A stretch of 47,358 nt of DNA from an uncultured Clostridia bacterium. Lineage in GTDB: Bacteria > Bacillota > Clostridia > Lachnospirales > CAG-274. The stretch is taken from NCBI GenBank assembly GCA_910579745.1, contig CAJTVH010000019.1, positions 1 to 47,358 of the forward strand, read 5' to 3'. The notes beneath the pieces were generated by a model. The model was not told the DNA's origin. It was given only the letters and a program-made list of their open reading frames with translations, and did not search any database. Shown here in pieces: positions 8,739 to 16,962 of the stretch. How positions within the stretch are numbered: the first letter of the stretch is position 1; every line of letters starts with the position of its first letter. A program made the translations under genes and the position numbers.

Positions 8739-8769
8739 TATTATTCTGAAAAAATTTTTTAATTATTCA
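8739..8769 (-). promoter_or_regulatory. Putative forespore sigma-G/sigma-F promoter of gpr
   Basis: Minus strand: TGAATA (8764-8769), 18 bases, AATAATA (8739-8745), close to the sigma-G pattern TGAATA/CATACTA with one to two mismatches. It ends 29 bases before the start codon. gpr is a known forespore gene in Bacillus. Confidence 0.5.
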
Positions 8770-8996
8770 TTGACTTATTTATTTTTTTAGGTTAAAATAT
8801 TTATTGATATATTTTCCGCCTTTTAAGTACGTTGCTTAAAAGAGGTCGTTTTGACGATATTTACCCTCAGTATTCGGAAAATTTTTATTTAACCGATTAA
8901 CGGTTTTTTATAAGTATTTTTGCTCCGCGAAAACGCGGATAATCTTTGATGATTAATATATTTTATATTATTTATATTTTTTAGGAGGAAATTAAC
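8770..8996 (+). promoter_or_regulatory. rpsT leader region with hairpins
   Basis: Upstream of the S20 gene. It carries CCTTTTAAG/CTTAAAAGAGG (8820-8846), AACCGATTAACGGTT (8891-8905) and CCGCGAAAACGCGG (8925-8938) as possible stems. Firmicute S20 genes are often controlled through a structured mRNA leader, so a similar role is likely; the exact fold was not computed. Confidence 0.4.
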
Positions 8997-9260
8997 GTGG
9001 CTAATATTAAATCAGCGAAAAAACGTATTAAAGTTATCGCTAAAAAAACTATGAGAAATAAAATGATTAAATCCGCTACAAAAACAGCTGTTAAAAAAGT
9101 TATTACAGCGGCTCAAAACGGAAATAAGGAAGAAGCGAAAGCTTTGTTGGTTATGGCCGTTAAAACTATCGATAAGGCTTGTACAAAAGGCGTTTATCAT
9201 AAAAACAACGCCTCAAGAAAGAAATCAAGGCTTTATAAAATGGTTAATAAAATCGCGTAA
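8997..9260 (+). CDS. rpsT: 30S ribosomal protein S20
   Basis: 87 residues, strongly basic, reading MANIKSAKKRIKVIAKKTMRNKM at the N-terminus in two stretches, and GVYHKNNASRKKSRL near the C-terminus, as in S20. It binds 16S rRNA early in small-subunit assembly. GTG start at 8997 with AGGAGG eight bases upstream. Divergent from gpr. Confidence 0.97.
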   Translation: MANIKSAKKRIKVIAKKTMRNKMIKSATKTAVKKVITAAQNGNKEEAKALLVMAVKTIDKACTKGVYHKNNASRKKSRLYKMVNKIA

Positions 9261-9305
9261 GAATTTATCAAAGTTTTATCGATATTGTCCTAATAGTAAT
9301 AACAA

Positions 9306-9433
9306 TGGCGTTGGAGTATATGATTCAGCGCCTCATTTGTTTTATGGATAACACCTTCCCTTTCCCTTTTTTTTATTTTTACATTTTATGTCCATAAAAC
9401 GATGAGGCGTTAAGTCATATACTTCAGCGGTGA
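9306..9433. repeat. Element E: long inverted repeat
   Basis: Left arm 9315-9348 pairs with 9391-9423 over about 33 bases with a few mismatches (AGTATATGA, CGCCTCAT and GTTTTATGGA are shared), with weaker pairing outside. The 42-base spacer is pyrimidine-rich. No other copy was seen. It begins 45 bp after the rpsT stop and could act as its terminator, but the size suggests a MITE-like insertion. Confidence 0.55.
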
Positions 9434-9471
9434 AAAAACAAAGCGTTTAATAATAGACTCTTTTAAGATTT

Positions 9472-9594
9472 TACGGCAATTCCCGTAGATGTGTAAAAAA
9501 CATTTTATCAAAGATTTCTTGGGACTTTCGGCGTTTAAAAGTCAAAGGCTCTAAGATGAATAAAATATTTTTTTCTTTATGGAATTGCCGTAAT
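9472..9594. repeat. Element F: inverted-repeat-ended element
   Basis: Ends TTACGGCAATTCC (9472-9484) and GGAATTGCCGTAA (near 9582-9594) are exact reverse complements. The right part (9550-9594) resembles 2747-2797 and 13183-13228. Non-coding. Confidence 0.5.
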
Positions 9595-9738
9595 TAAATA
9601 GTTCTGAAAGATGTTTAAAATAATGACTTTGTTTTTTTTATTTATGATTTTTTGTGCGTATTTCAGGAAACACCAACAAATTGTAACGAACCGAAAAAAA
9701 ATGGGCAAAGAGACTTTAATAAACTTAGTATTTAATTA

Positions 9739-9900
9739 GGGAGTATCTGAAAACTATCATAAGCTATCAGTTATATACGCGAAATATACAAAAAATTATT
9801 AAAAAATAAGCGAAAACGGTTCAATTAAACAGAAAAGCCTTTCTGTTTCGTTTTATTTTTTATAATTTTTCGCGCGTATTTTAGTTTTCAGATACTCTCT
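9739..9900. repeat. Family B hairpin element, uninterrupted copy
   Basis: About 162 bp, imperfectly palindromic around AGAAAAGCCTTTCT. Ends GGGAGTATCTGAAAACT and AGTTTTCAGATACTCTC pair. The same sequence is found at 31560-31693, and in diverged form elsewhere. No ORF. Confidence 0.65.
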
Positions 9901-10129
9901 AGTGTCTCACGCTAAAAATTTAGTGAAGCGATATAAATAAAACAGATTTGAGGCGTATATATAGCTGATGCCTATGTTAAGGAGTTTAAAAAAAACAACG
10001 CGAAATATCAGATAAATATCTGAAATTATAATCGCGAGGTGTTTGTTTTAGTTTTCAAATAAAATCTAATATTTTAAGGTAATGTTCAAAAGGACTGTAT
10101 TGTACTTAAATTTTATTTAACTTTATATA
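9901..10129. other. Remaining intergenic DNA before the stalk-domain gene
   Basis: No gene seen. A short hairpin around ATATCAGAT/ATCTGAAAT lies near 10010-10035. Confidence 0.3.
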
Positions 10130-10158
10130 TTGATTAACTTATGATATTTTGATAAAAT
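10130..10158 (+). promoter_or_regulatory. Sigma-A-type promoter for the stalk-domain protein
   Basis: -35 TTGATT (10130-10135), 17 bases, -10 TAAAAT (10153-10158), 45 bases before the start codon. Confidence 0.5.
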
Positions 10159-10203
10159 GTAGTTATAAGCAACGAAAGATTAAATTTTTAGGAGGTAACG
10201 TTA

Positions 10204-11136
10204 ATGAGTTTAAAGAAATTTTTGGGTGTAACGGCTATAATGGCCGGAACCTGTTTATTTTCGGTTTCCGCCTTCGCCGATAATATTACTGTAAAGATAA
10301 ACGGCGAGGAGGTTATTTTTGATGACCAAACTCCAGAAATTGTCGACGGAAGAACTTTAGTTCCGTTAAGAGGTGTTTTTGACTCTATGGGATTTGACGT
10401 AAGCTGGGACGAAAGCTCAAGGAGCGCTAAAATATCAAATAGCCTTAACGACATAACTATGACGGAGAATATTAAAAGAGTTACGGCGAATGCCAGAACT
10501 ATTGAGATAGACGTGGCTCCGAGGATTATAGGAGGCAGACTTATGATTCCGTTAAGAGCTGTAGCTGAGAGTCTTAGCGCCGATGTTGAGTGGAACGACT
10601 CTGACAGAACGGTTTCAATTTATTATGTGAAGGCTGATGGAATTGATAAATCAGTTGATAACGTTGGTATGGACGAGCAAGAATATATGAAAACTATTAT
10701 GTCTCTCAGAAGCGAAATGAGAGATATTACATCCTCGCTTCCAGACGCTGTTTTGGGGTATGCCGCCAATATAGGAAATTTTTATGATTCTACCGTATTT
10801 GAGATTTCTGACTCTCAGTATGACGATATTAATGGGATTTTGGACAAATTAGGCGGGCTTGAGGCTCCAGAAAGTTTATATGACGCTAATGAGAGTTTAA
10901 AAGAATATGTGAAACTCATAAAAGAGCTTATTGATTACTCAAAAGAAAAAAATCCTGGAAATAAGCTTGACAGAGAAAACAGCGCTTTTATGTCAGACCT
11001 TGACTTATACAAGGAGAGACTTGAGCAAATAAACTCTGATTTCAGCAACTGTCTTATAAAATATTTTATGGAAAAAGAGGTATATTGGGAAAGCGTCTAC
11101 GGTGAGAACGAGATTATTAATTTTCTGCTTTATTAA
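10204..11136 (+). CDS. Secreted protein with copper-amine-oxidase-like N-terminal (stalk) domain
   Basis: 310 residues. A signal peptide ends near residue 25 (GVTAIMAGTCLFSVSAFA). Residues ~27-140 hold the stalk domain, with two copies of its hallmark: DGRTLVPLRGVFDSMGFDVSW and GRLMIPLRAVAESLSADVEW. The remaining ~165 residues are helical, with no recognised family. Proteins of this type lie on the cell surface of Clostridia; the domain is structural and does not itself imply amine oxidase activity. AGGAGG precedes the ATG and it has its own promoter. It shares the domain with the larger protein at 26839-28785. Confidence 0.85.
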   Translation: MSLKKFLGVTAIMAGTCLFSVSAFADNITVKINGEEVIFDDQTPEIVDGRTLVPLRGVFDSMGFDVSWDESSRSAKISNSLNDITMTENIKRVTANARTIEIDVAPRIIGGRLMIPLRAVAESLSADVEWNDSDRTVSIYYVKADGIDKSVDNVGMDEQEYMKTIMSLRSEMRDITSSLPDAVLGYAANIGNFYDSTVFEISDSQYDDINGILDKLGGLEAPESLYDANESLKEYVKLIKELIDYSKEKNPGNKLDRENSAFMSDLDLYKERLEQINSDFSNCLIKYFMEKEVYWESVYGENEIINFLLY

Positions 11137-11499
11137 GGCGAGTTTTTATTGATTTGCGGCGAACCAATAAAAAATGAACAAACAAGCATCAATAAAATCT
11201 CATATATTGGAGAATTATTTTATCGCTTAGTATTAAAAATTTTTTGAATCGCTGTAATAATTTAAAGAGGGAGAGCGAGCTTCCGCTGAAACCAAAGATG
11301 GTTTGCCGCCATAAGTTTAATGTATTTTTGTGAAGCGATAATATGAGTAGTCTTCTATTAGATACTGTTTAATAAATGATAAGAAAAAAGCTGGTTTAAT
11401 GTAATTAAATCAGCTTTTCCATATAATTTTAGGTTATTGACTATAAATGGGGTTTTTGGCGTGGTTTTCCCAACATATCCAATATTGGAGGTTTTATAA
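11137..11499. other. Intergenic region before the MATE gene, with a family H motif
   Basis: 363 bp. Bases 11312-11350 are one copy of the family H motif (GTATTTTTGTGA then GATAATATGAGTAG). A hairpin at 11387-11418 precedes the MATE gene. No gene seen. Confidence 0.4.
11387..11418 (+). terminator. Hairpin upstream of the MATE gene (terminator or attenuator)
   Basis: Arms AAAAGCTGGTTTA (11387-11399) and TAAATCAGCTTTT (11406-11418) with one mismatch and a six-base loop. It ends 81 bases before the MATE start codon, so it could end upstream transcription or attenuate the exporter. The T-run is short. Confidence 0.5.
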
Positions 11500-12882
11500 A
11501 TGGTAAAATTGAAAGAGCTTTTAGCCAGAACAAAAAACAGTGATTTAATTTTACAAGGAAGCGTGATTAAGGCCATTCTTCTTTTAGCTATTCCTATAGT
11601 TATAAATAACTTTATACAGACTATGTATAATTTAACGGATTCTTTTTGGCTTGGTAAATTAGGTTCAAATCATCAGGCGGCAATAACTCTTGTTTCTCCC
11701 ATTCAAAATATCGTGGTTAATTTCGGACAGGGTATAACTGTCGCCGGCTCTATTTTAATAGCCCAGTATGTCGGGGCAGGGGACAGAAAAAACGGAAAAC
11801 AAATGGTGGCGCAGATTTTCGCCTGTTCAATGATTTTTTCTGTCTTGTGCTCTCTTTTATGTTTCTTTTTTACGCCATCTATTATAAGGTGGCTTGAGGC
11901 GGACGGAGAGGTATTCGACTTCAGCGTGTTATATCTTAGAATTGTGATACTTGATATGCCTTTTCTTTTTCTCATAAATCTTTTTACCGCCGTAAATCAG
12001 GCCCAGGGTGATACTGTTAAACCCATGCTTTTGAATCTATCGGGGATTATATTAAATATGATTTTAGACCCTCTGTTTTTAATGACGTTTAAATGGGGAA
12101 TAGCGGGGGCGGCGGCGGCTACTTTAATAGCGAAAATACCATGCGCTGTTATCGCTTACATACATTTGAGAAATAAAGAAAATCCTTTCAGAATATCTTT
12201 TAAAGGTTTTAAATTTGACAAAACAAAGCTTAAAACTATTGTTAAAATCGGACTTCCCACGGCTGTCGGGGGGAGCACTATGCAATTCGGTTTTCTGCTT
12301 ATGAGCAAAAACGTTTTGGAATACGGCGATTTAGCCGTAGCGGCCTATGGAATAGGCAACAGAATAAACGGTATTATATCCATGCCGTCAAACGCCGCCG
12401 GCTCAGCGGTCGCTACGATAGTCGGGCAGAATCTGGGGGCGGGAAATATAAAAAGAGCGGAAAACGCCTATAAGACGGCGAGAAAGATGATTGTTATATT
12501 TTTATTCTGCGGGGGAATGATTCTTTCCTCATCGCCTGTATCAACGACTATCGTGAGAATTTTCTCAAGTGATAAGCAGGTTATCACATGGGCGGCGGAG
12601 TTTCTCTCTATTATGGCTTTCTGCTGTTTCACAAACGGTATTCATGATACGACAAAAGGTCTTTTTCAAGGTTCAGGGCATACTCTTATACTTATGTTTA
12701 TCGACGCGGCGAGGCTTTGGGTATTTCGTTTCGCCACGATTTACGCAGGCAGAGAGTGGCTTGGCATGGATGTTGAGTGTATATGGTATTCGGTTGTGGT
12801 AAGTAACGCTATTTCAGCCCTTATTTTATGGGTATTGTATAAGATGAGAGTCTGGAAAAGAAATTCAGTTAAAATAGCGTGA
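11500..12882 (+). CDS. MATE-family efflux transporter
   Basis: 460 residues with about 12 membrane helices. Exports drugs, metabolites or cations in exchange for Na+ or H+ (family knowledge). Typical motifs are IPIVINNFIQTMYNLTDSFWLGKLG in the first helices, AAITLVSPIQNI, ILNMILDPLFLM in the middle and AAYGIGNRINGIISMPSNAAGSAVATIVGQNLGAG at the start of the second half (shown here in parts: the runs ILDPLFLM and VGQNLGAG are the clearest). GGAGG lies before the ATG. Substrate cannot be read from sequence. Confidence 0.93.
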   Translation: MVKLKELLARTKNSDLILQGSVIKAILLLAIPIVINNFIQTMYNLTDSFWLGKLGSNHQAAITLVSPIQNIVVNFGQGITVAGSILIAQYVGAGDRKNGKQMVAQIFACSMIFSVLCSLLCFFFTPSIIRWLEADGEVFDFSVLYLRIVILDMPFLFLINLFTAVNQAQGDTVKPMLLNLSGIILNMILDPLFLMTFKWGIAGAAAATLIAKIPCAVIAYIHLRNKENPFRISFKGFKFDKTKLKTIVKIGLPTAVGGSTMQFGFLLMSKNVLEYGDLAVAAYGIGNRINGIISMPSNAAGSAVATIVGQNLGAGNIKRAENAYKTARKMIVIFLFCGGMILSSSPVSTTIVRIFSSDKQVITWAAEFLSIMAFCCFTNGIHDTTKGLFQGSGHTLILMFIDAARLWVFRFATIYAGREWLGMDVECIWYSVVVSNAISALILWVLYKMRVWKRNSVKIA

Positions 12883-13378
12883 CGGGCTGTATACGATATT
12901 TTAACGGACGGAGGAAGCATCGCTCTTTTTAAGCGGGGGATGACTTATTCTCGTATTCAGTTGGTGTACAAGCTCTAATTAAATACAGAGGATGAATTAA
13001 CAGCCGTAGGTTTGGAATATTTTTGTGAGATAAAAATAGTCTTTGACAATTTTAACGTTTAAAAGGCGAAACGCTTTTCGCTGAATTGGCGCGGACAAGA
13101 AAGCGGATGGCGCTGACCAGTTTTTATGAAGCGAGAGTGCTGACTACTATAAACAATAAACTTAAAAATCAATAAATTTATTAATTATAAATAAAATATT
13201 TTTTTATTATGGAAATTCTGTAATTTTATAGTTTTGAGAGAAGTTCACGGTTAAAGGTTTATTAAATTTTAACGATAGATACGGGATTTTAAAACAGCTC
13301 ATAGGAAAGTTTGATATTATGGGGAATTTTGTCTTTGAAAAATCTATGATACAGCCCCGTTGATATATATTTTATTTA
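12883..13378. other. Intergenic region with family H and F remnants
   Basis: About 500 bp after the MATE gene. Bases 13007-13048 are a family H copy (AATATTTTTGTGAGATAAA then AGTCTTTGACA) and 13183-13228 a family F core. No gene seen. Confidence 0.4.
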
Positions 13379-13406
13379 TTGAAATATTTTCATAATATGA
13401 TATAAT
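13379..13406 (+). promoter_or_regulatory. Sigma-A-type promoter upstream of ftsK
   Basis: -35 TTGAAA (13379-13384), 16 bases, -10 TATAAT (13401-13406). The leader to the ftsK start is about 215 nt and includes short inverted repeats such as AAGGCTTTACGCCTT. It may drive the whole block down to recA. Confidence 0.55.
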
Positions 13407-13627
13407 AAGTATGTTCGAGATTTTTAAGAGTTTAAGGCTTTACGCCTTACAGCCGATGAACTTATGGCGGCGTTTTCATCTGTATATTACAAAATCGCTG
13501 TAAAAATAAATAAGTTTGACGGCTATAATAATATCCACAGGCGTTTTTCAAAAAATCAGTTACGCTTAGGTTCATCGCGCCGTATCCGCGAACCCCCTGT
13601 AACTAAAATTAAGGAAAAGGTGAAAAA

Positions 13628-16600
13628 ATGGCTGCAAAAAAGACTAAAAATCAAAAAAGCGCTGATAGCAGAAGAGGCGGTCTTAAACCTGAAATAATAA
13701 GTATAATAACTATAGGCGTTTGTATTTTAGTTATTATAAGTGTTTTTTCAGGAAACGGAAAAGTAAACACGAGTTTTTCTGAAAACGCCATAGGCTTTTT
13801 GGGAGGAGTTGTATGCTGGATTTTAAAAGGCTCTTTCGGCATAGGAGCTTATATACTCCCGTTTGGAATAATAGGTTTCTGTTCTTCCGCCTTTTTTTCG
13901 GAGACAAAAAAAATAAAGCTCTCAAAATTTATTATGGCTGTGGTTTTATTTTTGATTTTAATAAGTTTTACTCATATTATAGGCGGAAATGACGCCAAAA
14001 CAGCCGCGGAGTGTTTTAAAGAAGGCTCCGCGTGGGGAGGAGGGTTTATCGGCTCTATTGTAGGAGACATTATGCTGGGGATTTTCGGAAAAATAGGAAC
14101 ATGTGTTATTTTTGCCGTACTCGCTATTATACTGGCGGTTTTAATTACGGGAAAATCATTTATGGATTTTTCGAGAGGAGTTTATTTGAAAATAAAATGT
14201 CTTTTTGAGAAAGACAAGTTTTTTGACAACGACGATTATGAGGAGGAATATTCGGAAAGACCGGCCAAGAGAGATTTTGACGACGGTTCCGAAGAAAAAA
14301 AAAATCATAAAATAAAAAAAAATTGGGCGGGTCAGAAAAATAAAAACGATTTATATAACAAAAGGCAATACTTAGGGAAAAGAGTGGTTAAAAAAGACGG
14401 TAAAATTATAAGTGTAAATATTCCTGAGAAAAAAAGCGGGCAAGACAAAGTCAGAATTTCTCTTTTTACCGATGAGATAAATAAAAAAAGAAACTATGTT
14501 CCCTCTTTTCTCTCAAAAAAGGAAAGTGACGGATACGGCGGACAAACCGACGGAGGGATTGAGAAAACCGCTGATTGCGGCAATTCTTTTGAGGATTCTT
14601 CTGAGGATATTTCCGATAATGAGATGTTTGAGGATGATTTAATTATAAATGGAATGAACTCCGTCGATTATCAGGCGGAGTATCTTAAATCTTTAGAACT
14701 TCAGGAAAAAATTATTGAGAATTTTAAGGAACGGTATAAAGAGGAAAAAACAACCCCTTATGTTTTTGACTTTAAAAATTATGAAAGAGACGAAAGTGAT
14801 AAAGATGATGACGATTATAATAAAAAAGAGAACTACGACGGCGATATTAACGAAGTTATGTTAAATGAGAGTGATATGAACCCTCTTGAAAATGATACGG
14901 AGGGAAAAAATATTCAAGTTGATAATGATTTTAACGTTAATGATGGTGAGTATGATGCGGCGGATGGAGAGGTAGGCGGAAGCGATGAAGAGCTTTCTGA
15001 CGATTTTTTTGAGACGGAGTTAAAAGGGGTTATATCCGACGAGTATGATGAGGACGAAAACGTTAAGAAAGCTATGGCCGATTATTTCGGCGGAAATATC
15101 GGCATTTCAGTTAAAATCGATAAAAGTATATATAAGGATAATTTCAACGAGGAAAGTTACGGTAATATAGATAAAAATAATATAAATAAAAATAACGTAA
15201 ATAAAAATGATATAGTGGAGAGCGGCGAAGAAGACTCTTATAACAAAGCGTACAGTGACCATGAGATTTCAAGGAGAGTCAGGGAAAATGAGAGAGAAGC
15301 GGACACCATAGATGGTTATTCTAAAAAAAGAGAACAAAGGGAGATTTTTTCCAAACCGATTTTTATTGATTTGAAAAAGCCGTCGGAAAAGAGGACAGAT
15401 GAGGAAGAACCTAAAATATTACAGGCGGGAAAACAAGTCCTTATGGAAAAGAACTCGGCGCAGGATGAGATACCGAAAAAAGAATATGTTTTTCCACCTG
15501 TATCTTTTCTTGATAAAAATCCCGTTATTCAAAGTCAAAGCTCAAGAGAGGAGATTCTTGAGAATTCCAGAATTTTGGTTAAAACACTTAAAAGTTTTAA
15601 CGTGGACGCCAAAGTAAACGAGATAAGCAAGGGCCCTACTGTTACTCGTTATGAGCTTTCCCCCGGAGAGGGTATAAAGGTAAGTAAAATATTGGGGCTT
15701 GCCGACAATCTTGCCATGAGTCTCGCCGCGAAAAGCATACGTATAGAGGCTCCCATACCGGGAAAAGCGGCGGTAGGTATAGAAATTCCGAACAAAGAAG
15801 TTACAAGCGTTTATTTAAGCGAGGTTATACGAGACAGAAATTTTCAGGATTTTAAATCAAAGCTCGCTTTCGGGCTTGGAAAAGACATTACGGGAAACGT
15901 TATTGTGGCGGATATAGCGAAAATGCCGCATATGCTTATAGCGGGACGTACCGGCTCTGGAAAAAGCGTTTGTATAAACACTCTTATAACAAGCATTTTG
16001 TATAAATCATCTCCGGACGATGTAAAACTTATCATGGTTGACCCGAAAGTGGTTGAGCTCAGCGTGTACAACGGCATACCTCATCTTTTGATTCCCGTTG
16101 TGACAGACCCTCAGAAAGCGGCGGGAGCGCTTAACTGGGCCGTATCTGAGATGATGGCGAGATATGACCTTTTCGCCAAAACTGGCTCAAGAAATCTTAA
16201 AGGATATAACGGATATTGTGAGGAAAACGGAATTGATAAAGTTCCTCAGATTATTATTATAATAGACGAGTTAGCCGACCTTATGATGGTGGCGTCGAAA
16301 GACGTTGAGGCGGCTATATGCCGTTTGGCCCAGCTTGCCAGGGCGGCGGGAATTCATCTGATTATAGCCACTCAAAGACCTTCTGTGGACGTTATCACGG
16401 GGCTTATAAAGGCTAATATTCCGTCGAGAATAGCTTTTGCCGTGTCATCGGCGACGGATTCCCGCACTATTTTGGATATGGGCGGGGCCGACAAGCTTTT
16501 AGGTATGGGTGATATGCTTTTTAAATCGGTTTCTATTGACTCCGACAAGCCTTTGCGTATACAAGGGGCTTTTATTTCCGATAAAGAAGTTGAGAGGATT

Positions 16601-16948
16601 GTGAATTTCATTAAAGAGCGTAATCCAGTTGTATATGACGAAAGTCTTATTGAGAAAATAACAAGCACGACGTCATCAGGAGAGAAAGGAACTTCTGACG
16701 AGGATTCGGACGGCGGGGACGAGTTGATAGACGAGGCTATAGCTTTTATTGTAAAAAAGGGAAGCGCGTCGGGCTCTATGCTTCAGCGCAGGTTTAAAAT
16801 AGGCTATAACAGAGCGGCGAGAATTATCGAGGAGCTTGAGGAAAGGGGCATAGTTGGACCGGAAACGGGTACAAGCAAGCCGAGAGCCGTGCTTATGGAC
16901 AGGTATGAGTATGAGGACTATATGGAAAGAAGAAGGGATTATATTTAA
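13628..16948 (+). CDS. ftsK: DNA translocase FtsK/SpoIIIE with an unusually long acidic linker
   Basis: ATP-driven, septum-anchored motor that moves chromosomal DNA during division or into the forespore. 1,106 residues, against roughly 750-900 for most SpoIIIE-type proteins. About four membrane helices lie within residues 20-185. A linker of some 400 residues (about 195-620) is rich in Asp, Glu, Lys and Asn. The motor follows: Walker A GRTGSGKS (773-780) and Walker B IIIIIDE (Asp880, Glu881), then ATQRPSVDVITGLIKANIPSRIAF in two parts (ATQRPSVDVITG is the hallmark). The C-terminal gamma winged helix reads GSASGSMLQRRFKIGYNRAA. ATG 13628 has AAGGAAAAGGTG in front. First gene of a co-directional block; 14 bases separate it from fhs. 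Confidence 0.96.
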   Translation: MAAKKTKNQKSADSRRGGLKPEIISIITIGVCILVIISVFSGNGKVNTSFSENAIGFLGGVVCWILKGSFGIGAYILPFGIIGFCSSAFFSETKKIKLSKFIMAVVLFLILISFTHIIGGNDAKTAAECFKEGSAWGGGFIGSIVGDIMLGIFGKIGTCVIFAVLAIILAVLITGKSFMDFSRGVYLKIKCLFEKDKFFDNDDYEEEYSERPAKRDFDDGSEEKKNHKIKKNWAGQKNKNDLYNKRQYLGKRVVKKDGKIISVNIPEKKSGQDKVRISLFTDEINKKRNYVPSFLSKKESDGYGGQTDGGIEKTADCGNSFEDSSEDISDNEMFEDDLIINGMNSVDYQAEYLKSLELQEKIIENFKERYKEEKTTPYVFDFKNYERDESDKDDDDYNKKENYDGDINEVMLNESDMNPLENDTEGKNIQVDNDFNVNDGEYDAADGEVGGSDEELSDDFFETELKGVISDEYDEDENVKKAMADYFGGNIGISVKIDKSIYKDNFNEESYGNIDKNNINKNNVNKNDIVESGEEDSYNKAYSDHEISRRVRENEREADTIDGYSKKREQREIFSKPIFIDLKKPSEKRTDEEEPKILQAGKQVLMEKNSAQDEIPKKEYVFPPVSFLDKNPVIQSQSSREEILENSRILVKTLKSFNVDAKVNEISKGPTVTRYELSPGEGIKVSKILGLADNLAMSLAAKSIRIEAPIPGKAAVGIEIPNKEVTSVYLSEVIRDRNFQDFKSKLAFGLGKDITGNVIVADIAKMPHMLIAGRTGSGKSVCINTLITSILYKSSPDDVKLIMVDPKVVELSVYNGIPHLLIPVVTDPQKAAGALNWAVSEMMARYDLFAKTGSRNLKGYNGYCEENGIDKVPQIIIIIDELADLMMVASKDVEAAICRLAQLARAAGIHLIIATQRPSVDVITGLIKANIPSRIAFAVSSATDSRTILDMGGADKLLGMGDMLFKSVSIDSDKPLRIQGAFISDKEVERIVNFIKERNPVVYDESLIEKITSTTSSGEKGTSDEDSDGGDELIDEAIAFIVKKGSASGSMLQRRFKIGYNRAARIIEELEERGIVGPETGTSKPRAVLMDRYEYEDYMERRRDYI

Positions 16949-16962
16949 AGGAGGACTTTTAA

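Noticed and set aside
9261..10129. Possible CRISPR array in the repeat-rich stretch after rpsT
   Set aside because: The repeats are inverted pairs of different sequences, not regularly spaced direct repeats, and no cas genes are present.
13464..13697. A 77-codon frame overlapping the ftsK start
   Set aside because: No good ribosome site, overlaps the ftsK start in another frame, and has no recognisable protein features; the region reads as leader.
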